Shown in pieces: positions 42,512 through 51,217 of a stretch of DNA of 63,842 nucleotides. Each line of letters begins with the position of its first letter. Positions within the stretch are counted from its first letter, which is position 1. Source of the DNA: Nostoc mirabile CHAB5784 (GTDB lineage Bacteria > Cyanobacteriota > Cyanobacteriia > Cyanobacteriales > Nostocaceae); the NCBI RefSeq assembly GCF_020829645.1, contig NZ_JAIVFS010000047.1, positions 1-63,842 on the forward strand, read 5' to 3'. Below the pieces are notes generated by a model that was not told where the DNA came from, ran no database searches, and was given only the letters and a program-made list of their open reading frames with translations. A program made the translations under genes and the position numbers.

Positions 42512-42703
42512 ATGACGGCACAAGAGGCGCTGAATTTAATTGATACTCTTTTATGCTCTACCTTTGGGCAAAGACTCAATGACGTTCAATCTGTAGTTTT
42601 GCTGGAAAGTTGGCTGGGACGCACCTATGCGGAAATTGCGGTGCAGATAAGTTATGAACACGACTACATCAAACAAGTCGGTTCTCATACCATTTCTTTG
42701 TGA
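42512..42703 (+). pseudogene. N-terminal stub of an NB-ARC/STAND-type regulator
   Basis: A 63-residue frame, MTAQEALNLIDTLLCSTFGQ, RLNDVQSVVLLESWLGRTYA, EIAVQISYEHDYIKQVGSH, then TISL and a stop. I recognise the first 58 residues as the helix-turn-helix-like N-terminal domain that begins many large cyanobacterial NB-ARC, AAA or WD40 signalling proteins. In those the text after VGS continues into the NTPase; here it turns into non-coding sequence after GSH. The rest is lost. The surviving piece might still be translated, but the most likely reading is a truncated gene. Confidence 0.7.
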
Positions 42704-42827
42704 GGCTGCGCCAAACTTTCTTTCTTTGTGTCCTTTGCGCCCTTTACACTTTTTATAAATATTACGAATTAGTAATTATTTAGTCATCGCTTTGAGGAGA
42801 ACCACGCCCTAGATAAGAGCCTTTGCT

Positions 42828-43448
42828 TTAATAAATGTTTTGCCAAGCTTTCACCGTCCCTTTGCCAATTTCGCTATCAACAGTTTGACCTCCTTCCAAG
42901 ACTAGTCTGATGTCTAAGTTCTCATCTGGAGCATTTTTCAAAGCAGTGGCTAATTCTTGACTGACAGAAAAAGTGCCGATTGAACCGTCTAATTGAAAAA
43001 CTTTTTCCCTGACTTTAAGTAAAAGTTTATCGACTTTCCTGGTAGTGGCAAACCTAAGAAAGTCAGGTCTGGGATACACATGACCTGCGGTGTAGAAAGG
43101 AGACCTTGCTTCACCCGAATTTACAGTTACGAGAACTCGAATGCTCGAAGGAGTCCACAAACTAATAACTTGCTTTGAACCCTCACGGTACAAATAGCCA
43201 CCCAAGGAGTTGCGGTCAAAAACCCCAAGAAACTCCCCTTCAAAAGGGTCAACGATTCTCACGGCTTTCGACCAAGGCACATTCATATCGGGGGACAGTC
43301 CTGCTGATTTGACTACTGGTAAATCGCTTGATGCTTGGGCAAGGCTAGCTACCTCTTGAACAGTGAAAGCAGGACAAACTTGAGGTGAAAGCACAGCCAA
43401 GATAGCCCCTAAAAAAAGAACTGGAATTGTCTGCGGTAAGTTCATCAT
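42828..43448 (-). CDS. Secreted protein of unknown function
   Basis: A 206-residue protein with a clear signal peptide (MMNLPQTIPVLFLGAILAVL, then SPQVCPA). The mature part has many beta strands: ARIVDPFEGEFLGVF-like text near residue 64-76, then YLYREGSKQVISLWTPSSIR and GKGTVKAWQNIY at the end. No catalytic motif is visible. I cannot assign a family. It stands alone, on the minus strand, between a truncated gene and holB. Confidence 0.7.
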   Translation of the reverse strand: MMNLPQTIPVLFLGAILAVLSPQVCPAFTVQEVASLAQASSDLPVVKSAGLSPDMNVPWSKAVRIVDPFEGEFLGVFDRNSLGGYLYREGSKQVISLWTPSSIRVLVTVNSGEARSPFYTAGHVYPRPDFLRFATTRKVDKLLLKVREKVFQLDGSIGTFSVSQELATALKNAPDENLDIRLVLEGGQTVDSEIGKGTVKAWQNIY

Positions 43449-43720
43449 GAGTCAGGGGTACAATCTTCAAAAACAATAATCGGACAGCCTTTATTAGTCA
43501 TCCCCCGCAAGACTTTTGTTTGCTATGAAGCTTTGAAAATTGAGCAAATTCCAGTGTTTTGGGGCAATGTCTTTATGACTCGCGGCATTCTTTACAAGAC
43601 GCTTTGCGTAGCTTACTATCAATAATACACAAGTACTAATTAGTTGCGGACACTTAAGTAATATTATTTAATAATACAAAAAGGGTTGAGGTTTTTGTGC
43701 CAGAGTTAGTAAATGTAATT

Positions 43721-44665
43721 TTATTTTTGACATAAAGATAAAAGCAGACATTCCCAAACTAGCCGTGGTTGAGCGTAAGAAAGTAAGTGTTTACGAGATT
43801 GTTCTAGCTGCTTCATGATGCTGGGTTGATGCCACTGCTGCCAGTAGAATTGCTGAAGATAATCAACTAACCACAGTTGGGCTTCTGTATCTAAATCCTT
43901 ATCAATTTTCTTGGCTAACTCCAAGGCTTTGCGGTAGGAAGCAGGGGCTTTTTTTAAGTCTTCGAGTAACTCAGAGGGAATAGCTTGTAATTGCTCGTAA
44001 GATGCGATCGCACTTCCGGCACTGCCAGCTGCTATGCTCAATACTGCCTGATTTGGCAAAATTTCTTGATGACCAGTTTGTGTGAGTACAACAGCCAAAG
44101 ACTGTGCATCTAAGCGATAAAAAGGAATGCGTTGACAGCGTGACACCAAAGTTGGCAAAACAGACTCTAAGGTAGGTGCAATTAAAATTAATGTCGCCTG
44201 TCCCGGTTCTTCTAAAGTTTTAAGTAAAGCATTCGCTGCTGCTTCTGCCATTGTTTGGGCTTCTTCCAGCACCACCACATTCCTTGGTGCTTCCAAGGGT
44301 GGACGACTGAGAAACTCGGTAATTTCCCGAATTTGCTCTAGCCGAATTACAGGTGGTGCTTTACGCTTAAGTCCTTTCTCAGCCGCTTCTGCTGCTGTTA
44401 ATCGTTGTCCCTGGTATTGGTACGTCGGTTGCACCCACAACAAAGCTGGGTGGTTTCCCTGACGCAAACGGTTTTGTAAAGCCGCAGTGACTCCCATCTC
44501 GCTAGAAAATAGCAATTCCACAAAACACCTGGCTGCTAAACTTCTTCCTACACCATCTGGCCCCACAAATAGATAGGCTGGGGCAACCCGATTTTGTCTG
44601 ACAGCCTGAGTGAGTAATTCTACGGCTTGCTGTTGTCCTACAAGTGGTGCAAATGGGTTAATAAT
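43721..44665 (-). CDS. holB: DNA polymerase III delta-prime subunit with apparent ATT start
   Basis: The delta-prime subunit is part of the clamp loader. From 44566 the frame gives MGPDGVGRSLAARCFVELLF, but conserved sequence continues upstream in frame: INPFAPLVGQQQAVELLTQA, then VRQNRVAPAYLFVGPDGVGR. The family N-terminus is normally M-INPFAPLVGQQ, and the codon in the Met place (44665-44663) is ATT, preceded by an in-frame TGA. AAGG lies about seven bases before it. The P-loop is GPDGVGRS, with Arg replacing the catalytic Lys as is usual for this subunit. The start is thus a rare ATT, or the gene has lost its ATG. The protein is 314 residues from ATT. Confidence 0.85.
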   Translation of the reverse strand: MINPFAPLVGQQQAVELLTQAVRQNRVAPAYLFVGPDGVGRSLAARCFVELLFSSEMGVTAALQNRLRQGNHPALLWVQPTYQYQGQRLTAAEAAEKGLKRKAPPVIRLEQIREITEFLSRPPLEAPRNVVVLEEAQTMAEAAANALLKTLEEPGQATLILIAPTLESVLPTLVSRCQRIPFYRLDAQSLAVVLTQTGHQEILPNQAVLSIAAGSAGSAIASYEQLQAIPSELLEDLKKAPASYRKALELAKKIDKDLDTEAQLWLVDYLQQFYWQQWHQPSIMKQLEQSRKHLLSYAQPRLVWECLLLSLCQK

Positions 44666-44947
44666 TCAGTGCCTTCGCCAAAACAAGAATATAGAAAACA
44701 GAGGGCTGATGTAGTAGAGTTGTTGTCTTCTTGAACAACAACTTAGAAGCTACAAAATGCCAATATTTGACATACTAGCACTGTTGCAATGACTTCTACC
44801 GCGTAAGGGTCGTAGTGTTTTTAAACGCAGAGGGGCGCAAAGTAAGCGCATAGGCGCTTCGCCTTCCCGCAGGGTAGGAACGCAGAGTTTTTTTGAACAG
44901 AATTTGTTACAACAAACTTATGCAATGTTGTACTTAGGAAGTCTCAG

Positions 44948-45529
44948 ATGTCGTACAAACAATTTATTTATTGCTGGCAAAAATGGTTACCTCCTATCTT
45001 GGTACGTGTTGCTGTACGTGCAGTGGTAATAATTTGTCTAACAGTAGGGGTATTGGGCATCTTGGGAAGCACTGCTCCGATGAGTAATGCTCAACTGGTA
45101 AGTAACACTAAGGGTATTCAAGATAAACAGACACCATTAAAATCAACAGCGTTAAATGCCACTGTATATCACAGTCCTGATTGTAATTGTTGTGGTGGGT
45201 GGATTGACCATTTAAAGACACAAGGTTTTCAAATCACAGACTTTTCCACGCCTGACATCGAAACAGTCAAACAAAAGTACAATGTGCCAGATAACTTGTC
45301 ATCTTGCCACACAGCAATTGTTAATGGATATGTCATCGAAGGACACGTTCCAGCAGACGACATCAAACGTTTGCTTCAAGAAAAGCCAAATGTTGCTGGT
45401 TTATCTGTTCCTCAAATGCCCGTAGGCACTCCTGGGATGGAGATGGGGGATCGAAAAGACCCGTTTTCTGTGCTTTCTTTTAATCACAAGGACTCAGTTG
45501 CGGTATTCAATAAATATCCATCCTCTTGA
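44948..45529 (+). CDS. DUF411 domain protein, probable metal-binding
   Basis: A 193-residue protein. An N-terminal hydrophobic segment (about 17-40) is a signal or anchor. The DUF411 domain follows: YHSPDCNCCGGWIDHL with its CNCC cluster, LSSCHTAIVNGYVIEGHVPA, DDIKRLLQEKPNVAGLSVPQ and MPVGTPGMEMG. DUF411 proteins are linked with copper resistance, and the cysteines and methionines fit copper binding in the periplasm. It is a single gene preceded by a repeat-rich gap. Confidence 0.88.
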   Translation: MSYKQFIYCWQKWLPPILVRVAVRAVVIICLTVGVLGILGSTAPMSNAQLVSNTKGIQDKQTPLKSTALNATVYHSPDCNCCGGWIDHLKTQGFQITDFSTPDIETVKQKYNVPDNLSSCHTAIVNGYVIEGHVPADDIKRLLQEKPNVAGLSVPQMPVGTPGMEMGDRKDPFSVLSFNHKDSVAVFNKYPSS

Positions 45530-45550
45530 TGTAATCTGGCTGTATTCAAA

Positions 45551-45783
45551 GGGAGCATCCCAAATGTGTAAAAACATATTTTGTCATTGCGTTCGCCCTT
45601 GGCGTTCCCGCAGGGTACGTAATGAAATGAAGCGTTTGCGAAGCGTCTCTTAGAGTTGCAATCGCAACATCTAGACTTTGTGATTGCTACCCTACGGGAA
45701 CGCCAAAGGCGAACATTCCGCTTTGCTTCATTCGCAATGACAATCTCTCATCTTGGTAAATTTGCTTGCATTGGGATGCTCCC
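45551..45783. mobile_element. 233-bp miniature element with 8-bp target duplication
   Basis: The unit starts GGGAGCATCCCAA and ends TTGGGATGCTCCC, a 13-bp perfect inverted repeat. TATTCAAA stands directly outside both ends (45543-45550 and 45784-45791), as an 8-bp target duplication would. Inside are CGTTCGCCCTTGGCGTTCCC and its complement, forming further palindromes. No transposase is inside. Confidence 0.85.
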
Positions 45784-45790
45784 TATTCAA

Positions 45791-45860
45791 AGGATGTTTT
45801 AAAAGCGGATTTTCATGTATTTTGGCGATTTATAATCGCTAACGCCTTTTAAAACATCCT
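45791..45860. repeat. 70-bp palindromic repeat
   Basis: The arms AGGATGTTTTAAAAGCG (45791-45807) and CGCCTTTTAAAACATCCT (45843-45860) are inverted repeats. It lies directly beside the 233-bp element and before the 3' end of the TPR gene. Confidence 0.8.
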
Positions 45861-45889
45861 CACATTACCTGAATCAGTAGTAAGAGATG

Positions 45890-46879
45890 TTACTTGTTAG
45901 AATCAGCTTTGATCAACTGCGACAAATGACTGAACCATCTCCCTAACCAGAAGGGAGATGCTGCACTTGCAACATTTTGAGAAAGAAGCTCAATGGCATG
46001 ATTACAATCTTGCAGACTTGCATCGAGTCCCATTGTGTGATATATTTCGCGGGCATGGCAAAAAGCATCCATCGCTTCTGATTCTCGATTGATTTTTTCT
46101 AACACCAAACCCAAACTAAACCAGGCGTTTGCTTCTGCATTTTGGTCATCAAGATTCCTTCTGATCTCTAATGAATATTGATGAAACTCAACCGCCTTTT
46201 GGTACTTTCCCAGAGCATTATAAGCATTGCCCAACGCACTTAAGGCCATGGCTTCACCATTGCGTTGGCTTTGCCCGCCGTAGGCATTGCAGATGAATCT
46301 TGCCAGTTTTAACCATTGCTGGTAAAACTCAATTGCCAGTTGGTACTGTCCCAACGATTCATAAGTATTGCCCAAACTTCCCAAGCAAATGCATTCCTCA
46401 GTCCAATCGCCTATTTTCCTGGTAATACTCAACCACTGCTGATAATACTCAATCGCTTGCTCGTACTTGCCCAGGCATTCATAAGTATTGCCCAAACTTC
46501 CCAAGCAAATGCCTTCCCCAGTGCGTTGGCAATGCCTGCCGTAGGCAGCGCCTATTTTTCTGGTGATGCTCAACCACTGGTGATAAAATTCAATTGCTCG
46601 CTGGTATTTTCCCAGTGATTGATAAGCGTTGCCCAACCCAGATAAAGATTTAGCTTCTCCTAAGCGATCGCCTATTTCTTTCGCTATATCCAACCACTGC
46701 TGATAAAACTCAATTGCCAGGTGATACTCGCCTAGTGAGTGGTAAGCATTGCCCAAACTTCCTAGACAAACGACTTCCCTATTGCGATCGCCTGTTTCTC
46801 TGGCTTTGTGCAAGCACCGCTTTTCAAACTCAATGGACTCGATGTTATTTAGGCTCCCGGATTTAATTACTTCTGTCAT
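45890..46879 (-). CDS. Tetratricopeptide-repeat protein with in-frame repeat insertions
   Basis: A 329-residue helical-repeat protein. At least five TPR-like units of about 40 residues follow each other, each with LGSLGNAYxSLGxYxxAIEF and a helix ending QQWLxIxxxIG. TPR proteins hold other proteins together. Between the helices the unit normally reads KIGDWTEECICLGSLG; two units instead carry seven extra residues (KIGAAYGRHCQRTGEGICLG and FICNAYGGQSQRNGEAMALS). On the DNA these match 21-bp insertions in what elsewhere is a GCGATCGC site. The fold tolerates them, since they lie in loops. The partner is unknown. It has no signal peptide. Confidence 0.85.
   Translation of the reverse strand: MTEVIKSGSLNNIESIEFEKRCLHKARETGDRNREVVCLGSLGNAYHSLGEYHLAIEFYQQWLDIAKEIGDRLGEAKSLSGLGNAYQSLGKYQRAIEFYHQWLSITRKIGAAYGRHCQRTGEGICLGSLGNTYECLGKYEQAIEYYQQWLSITRKIGDWTEECICLGSLGNTYESLGQYQLAIEFYQQWLKLARFICNAYGGQSQRNGEAMALSALGNAYNALGKYQKAVEFHQYSLEIRRNLDDQNAEANAWFSLGLVLEKINRESEAMDAFCHAREIYHTMGLDASLQDCNHAIELLSQNVASAASPFWLGRWFSHLSQLIKADSNK
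46261..46290. repeat. Small dispersed repeat inserted in the TPR gene, copy 1
   Basis: TGCGTTGGCTTTGCCCGCCG and TAGGCATTGC form an insertion of 21 bp relative to the neighbouring TPR units. The core CCGCCGTAGGC resembles copy 2 at 46523-46552. Confidence 0.7.
46523..46552. repeat. Small dispersed repeat inserted in the TPR gene, copy 2
   Basis: GCGTTGGCAATGCCTGCCGT followed by AGGCAGCGCC replaces the GCGATCGCC of a related unit and adds 21 bp in frame. Similar sequences are frequent in Nostoc as very small mobile repeats. Confidence 0.75.
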
Positions 46880-47128
46880 TATCTATAGAAAAGGAAATTT
46901 GTGATCGATAAGCTGTCGATTATACAATTTTCTGTGGCTTTCGCACACTATAAGAGCAACTTATAGGCACAACTTCTCTCAAAATTTAGAAATTGTTTTT
47001 CAACATCAAACTTTCTTTTATACACAGGAATTTCTGCGTAGGAAAGGCTTTTATTTATATTGGTAACAAGCGCATGAATATACTATAATAAAAATTTCGC
47101 TTTTTCAAAAGATATAAGAAAAACCAAA

Positions 47129-47518
47129 TCAATCAGCAGCAGCATAATCAGGCAATGCGTTGAGTTGTAAATTAACAGCACTTAGATAATTTTGGTCGTT
47201 TAAAAGTTGTGATGGTAATTTATCTGCATTAACAGCAGCCTTCACCAAATCTTTTGCAATAATCTTTCTGTTTTGAGTTTTAAATATTAGCGTTTCTCCA
47301 CTAGGAATCCCATGCTGCTTCAAACCTCCCTGATAAGCAAAAGTAACTAGATTAAAAGGCTGGAGGTAACTAACAGAAGTAGAATTGATGGATAAATTGT
47401 TAGAGTTAATAGCTATCTCGCTACTATTATTACTCGCTGTTTGAGCGCCAGCGATTCCAGGTACAAGAGTAATAAAAGCAAAAAGCAGTCCAGAATTTAT
47501 TAAAGTAACAAGTTTCAT
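47129..47518 (-). CDS. Secreted protein of unknown function
   Basis: A 129-residue protein with a signal peptide (MKLVTLINSGLLFAFITLVP, then GIAGAQ). The mature part is rich in Asn and Ser at first (NNSSEIAINSNNLSINSTSV) and then helical (KDLVKAAVNADKLPSQLLN). No motif is recognisable. It stands alone, and its gene faces away from the large RTX-type gene. Confidence 0.65.
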   Translation of the reverse strand: MKLVTLINSGLLFAFITLVPGIAGAQTASNNSSEIAINSNNLSINSTSVSYLQPFNLVTFAYQGGLKQHGIPSGETLIFKTQNRKIIAKDLVKAAVNADKLPSQLLNDQNYLSAVNLQLNALPDYAAAD

Positions 47519-47639
47519 ACGGTTTATCTTAGGAAAATGCGATCGGTGTTCTTTAGTAATAGATTCTTCTTTATTATTAATCTCAGCTTCCTTCAGTCAG
47601 GTCACCTGATCGGTTGATATATGACTCACTCAAAAGGGT

Positions 47640-47790
47640 GAGCTAAGTAGGTAGGCGGGAGAATTCATAACTACGTCATTGCGAGTGAAACATTCGCGGA
47701 GCGTCTCTAAGAGTTGCAATCGCAAAGGTTTCGAGCATTTTATATTTCGTTACATAGTTAGGTTTATTTATGCCCACCTACTTAATCGAG
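47640..47790. repeat. Palindromic element in a gene-free gap
   Basis: TAAGTAGGTAGGCGGG (about 47644-47659) and TATGCCCACCTACTTAA (about 47769-47785) are imperfect inverted ends. Inside is a GAAACATTCGCGGAGCGTCT-type repeat. The rest of 47519-48320 has no gene; a solo AGGACTTACGCA end lies at about 47987, and a perfect hairpin (GGGTTCAAC...GTTGAACCC) at 48205-48229. Confidence 0.65.
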
Positions 47791-48204
47791 AAACACAAAG
47801 TCTAGACACACAACAGATTGGTTGAAATTTCCAATTACTTAACTGAGGCGAGTTGAACATTTATGCAATTTTTTATTCGCTTCTTGAGTTCCCCTAATGG
47901 GCAAGAATGCCTGAACATCTGCAAATTTAGTAATACAGATGTATTTGTCTATATAAAACTTATGTTTTGTTTTTTAAATATACCAGGACTTACGCATTGA
48001 CAAATTAGACAACAGGTGAATTCAGGAAAAAATAGAAAATATGCGATCGCTCTTTGGGAAAAACTTTTTAGTTTACTGTTACTCCAATTAACTTTGGTAG
48101 CTCGATTCTTTGTATACTTAATCTTGTTAATAAGTAGGAATTCTATACTATCAATGTAGTAACAGCATCAGTGTAGTAACATCTGATCGCTTTCTACTTT
48201 TGAT

Positions 48205-48229
48205 GGGTTCAACGAGTAAAGTTGAACCC
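48205..48229 (+). promoter_or_regulatory. Hairpin in the leader of the RTX-type gene
   Basis: GGGTTCAAC and GTTGAACCC form a perfect 9-bp stem 92 bases before the start codon at 48321. It could be a terminator-like or protein-binding element; no T-run follows at once. Confidence 0.4.
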
Positions 48230-48320
48230 GATATTTTGTCGTAGTCTTTTTCAAAAATTAAACCGGATTCCGATATTCAATCTATAAGAATGCTTGTCTA
48301 AATTTCACAAAAGGAACAAT

Positions 48321-50780
48321 ATGCCAGGAAGTACATTAGCGACTGCTCAAAACATTGGTGTTCTCAAATCTTTTAAATACAATGATGCTGTAACCAATGC
48401 AAATCCACTTGATTACTATAAATTCTCCCTGAACGGCACAAATAATATTAGTTTGCTTTTGAGTGGAGTAACTCAATATTATGTGAATGCAGCCATCTAT
48501 TACGATAGCAACAATGATGGATTGATTCAGAGTGGAGAAGAACTTTATTCTGATTATGCTAGAGACGGTCGAAACGCTCAAATTAGTACAACATTAGGAG
48601 CCGGGAATTACTATGTTGGAATTTCCGCAAACACCAACGTCAACTCCAACTATTCCCTACAGTTAGCAGCCACATCTACACCTGCTTCCATTGCTTCCAA
48701 TCCGGGGAACACACTCAGCACTGCTTATAATATTGGCACTCTGACTGGTAGTCAAATTTTCAAAGAATTTGTTGGGAATGTAGACACAGTTGATTACTAC
48801 AAATTCTCCCTGAACGGCACAAATAATATTAGTTTGCTTTTGAGTGGAGTAACTCAATATTATGTGAATGCAGCCATTTATTACGATAGCAACAATGATG
48901 GATTGATTCAGAGTGGAGAAGAACTTTATTCTGATTATGCTAGAGACGGTCGAAACGCTCAAGTTAGTACAACATTAGGAGCCGGGAATTACTATGTTGG
49001 AATTTCCGCAAACACCAACGTCAACTCCAACTATTCCCTACAGTTAGCAGCCACATCTACACCTGCTTCCATTGCTTCCAATCCGGGGAACACACTCAAC
49101 ACTGCTTATAATATTGGCACTCTGACTGGTAGTCAAATTTTCAAAGAATTTGTCGGGAATGTAGACACAGTTGATTACTACAAATTCTCCCTGAACGGCA
49201 CAAATAATATTAGTTTGCTTTTGAGTGGAGTGACTCAATATTATGTGAATGCAGCCATCTATTACGATAGCAACAATGATGGATTGATTCAGAGTGGAGA
49301 AGAACTTTATTCTGATTATGCTAGAGACGGTCGAAACGCTCAAATTAGTACAACATTAGGAGCCGGGAATTACTATGTTGGAATTTCCGCAAACACCAAC
49401 GTCAACTCCAACTATTCCCTACAGTTAGCAGCCACATCTACACCTGCTTCCATTGCTTCCAATCCGGGGAACACACTCAGCACTGCTTATAATATTGGCA
49501 CTCTGACTGGTAGTCAAATTTTCAAAGAATTTGTCGGGAATGTAGACACAGTTGATTACTACAAATTCTCCCTGACAGGCACAAATAATATTAGTTTGCT
49601 TTTGAGTGGAGTAACTCAATATTATGTGAATGCAGCCATCTATTACGATAGCAACAATGATGGATTGATTCAGAGTGGAGAAGAACTTTATTCTGATTAT
49701 GCTAGAGACGGTCGAAACGCTCAAATTAGTACAACATTAGGAGCCGGGAATTATTATGTTGGAATTTCCGCAAACACCAACGTCAACTCCAACTATTCTC
49801 TACAGTTAGTCAACATTACGAATCCTAACCCAAACATCACTCTCGCCGTAGGAAGTCCCCCTAGTGTCGCTGAAGACGGCACCACCAACCTAATTTACAC
49901 CTTCACCCGCACCGGCAGCACCACCAATGCCTTAACCGTGAACTATGGCGTTGTTGGCACAGCTACCTTAAACACCGACTACACCCAAACAGGTGCAGCC
50001 AGCTTTACAGCTACCACCGGAACAATTACCTTTGCAGCCGGAAGTAGTACAAAAACCTTAACGATTGACCCGACAGCAGACACCACTGTTGAAAGTAATG
50101 AAACCGTTGCTATTACTCTAGCAGCAAGCACTCGTTACACCATCGGCACTACAACAGCCGTAACTGGAACTATTACTAATGACGATTCTGCTTCTATCAA
50201 CATCAACCTTAGTAATAGCCAGACGATAAATGCAACGGGTGGCGCAGGCAATGATCGTCTCACTGGTAATGCACTGAATAACATTCTGATTGGCGGTGAT
50301 GGAAATGACCAACTGCAAGGGTTAGCAGGAAATGACACCCTCCAGGGAGGCAATGGTAATGATATTCTCACTGGTGGAACTGGTGATGATTTACTTTGGG
50401 GAGGTAATGGTGACGATATTCTCACTGGTGGAGCCGGGAAGGATAAATATCTGTTCCAAAGTAGTGGGGTTTTTAGGACAAGCTTAGGTGTTGATTACAT
50501 CACCGACTTTGAAGGGGGACAAGACCAGATTGTGCTGAGTAAAACCACCTTCAACGCTGTTACTAATACTGCAAGACAAGCTTTAACTGACTTTGGAGTT
50601 GTCGCTAACGATCAACTCGTGAACGCTAAGAATGCACATATTGTCTATAGTCAAAGTAGTGGCAGCTTATTCTATAATCAGGATAGCAATGTTCTGGGTA
50701 CAGGAACAGTGTTTGAATTTGCTCGTTTAGGAAATCCTGATATTACTTTGAGTAGTAGCAATTTCAGTCTGATTGCCTAG
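48321..50780 (+). CDS. Large secreted RTX-type protein with four PPC repeats
   Basis: From ATG 48321, after AAGGAAC, the protein has 819 residues. Four nearly identical 127-residue units follow. Each has the pre-peptidase C-terminal (PPC) fold (DYYKFSLNGTNNISLLLSGV) and the Ca-binding loop DSNNDGLIQSGEE, similar to an EF-hand. A Calx-beta domain (VAEDGTTNLIYTFTRTGSTT) spans about 520-620. Then come RTX nonapeptides (GGAGNDRLTGNALNNILIGG, GGNGNDILTGG) and a C-terminal M10-serralysin-like part ending DITLSSSNFSLIA. RTX proteins leave by type I secretion and fold with calcium, and this has no N-terminal signal. It is probably a cell-surface or extracellular protein. Confidence 0.88.
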   Translation: MPGSTLATAQNIGVLKSFKYNDAVTNANPLDYYKFSLNGTNNISLLLSGVTQYYVNAAIYYDSNNDGLIQSGEELYSDYARDGRNAQISTTLGAGNYYVGISANTNVNSNYSLQLAATSTPASIASNPGNTLSTAYNIGTLTGSQIFKEFVGNVDTVDYYKFSLNGTNNISLLLSGVTQYYVNAAIYYDSNNDGLIQSGEELYSDYARDGRNAQVSTTLGAGNYYVGISANTNVNSNYSLQLAATSTPASIASNPGNTLNTAYNIGTLTGSQIFKEFVGNVDTVDYYKFSLNGTNNISLLLSGVTQYYVNAAIYYDSNNDGLIQSGEELYSDYARDGRNAQISTTLGAGNYYVGISANTNVNSNYSLQLAATSTPASIASNPGNTLSTAYNIGTLTGSQIFKEFVGNVDTVDYYKFSLTGTNNISLLLSGVTQYYVNAAIYYDSNNDGLIQSGEELYSDYARDGRNAQISTTLGAGNYYVGISANTNVNSNYSLQLVNITNPNPNITLAVGSPPSVAEDGTTNLIYTFTRTGSTTNALTVNYGVVGTATLNTDYTQTGAASFTATTGTITFAAGSSTKTLTIDPTADTTVESNETVAITLAASTRYTIGTTTAVTGTITNDDSASININLSNSQTINATGGAGNDRLTGNALNNILIGGDGNDQLQGLAGNDTLQGGNGNDILTGGTGDDLLWGGNGDDILTGGAGKDKYLFQSSGVFRTSLGVDYITDFEGGQDQIVLSKTTFNAVTNTARQALTDFGVVANDQLVNAKNAHIVYSQSSGSLFYNQDSNVLGTGTVFEFARLGNPDITLSSSNFSLIA
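48411..49810 (+). repeat. Four tandem 381-bp coding repeats
   Basis: The phase point GATTACTA occurs at 48411, 48792, 49173 and 49554, exactly 381 bp apart. The units differ by only a few bases (for example AACGGC versus ACAGGC in the last). Such similarity at DNA level means recent duplication or ongoing gene conversion. Confidence 0.95.
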
Positions 50781-50819
50781 TTTTTTAGCTATTAAGATGT
50801 AGAACAATTTTCGCTCTTT

Positions 50820-50851
50820 AGTTCCGATTCTAATTGAATTCGGAACTTTTT
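50820..50851 (+). terminator. Terminator of the RTX-type gene
   Basis: AGTTCCGA and TCGGAACT form an 8-bp stem followed by TTTTT, about 40 bases after the stop codon. Confidence 0.8.
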
Positions 50852-50949
50852 ACCAATGGATTGCGATCGCTATCCCAAATCATCATCAAAGCTGAAACGC
50901 CGGTCTCATAATTTATTGCACTAATTTACCTGTGCCACGCTAGTAGGGT

Positions 50950-51006
50950 GCGTTAGCCGAGAGTACATCACCACATAAAGGTTTTGGTGCCGTACTCTCG
51001 GCGATA
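50950..51006. repeat. Hairpin in a gene-free gap
   Basis: GCCGAGAGTAC and GTACTCTCGGC are inverted repeats around about 30 bases. The rest of 50852-51217 shows no gene. Confidence 0.7.
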
Positions 51007-51217
51007 ACGTTTATTGGTCAGATGTTACAAAACACAACAGGGTTGCATTAAGACAATAGGCAAAATCCACACCTGAAAGTATCCGGTTTTGCTCACTAGC
51101 TCTGAAGCTAGCTTGTTAAGTTAGAGAAGTGCTCAATTGCAAGCTCAATCTTTACTCACAACAATAATCATCAACAGTTGTAAAAACTATTGTCTTTAGG
51201 GTTTGCAGAAAAGTTTA

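Noticed and set aside
48336..49724. Four minus-strand frames of 81-99 residues
   Set aside because: They are shadows of the PPC repeats, repeating with the same 381-bp period.
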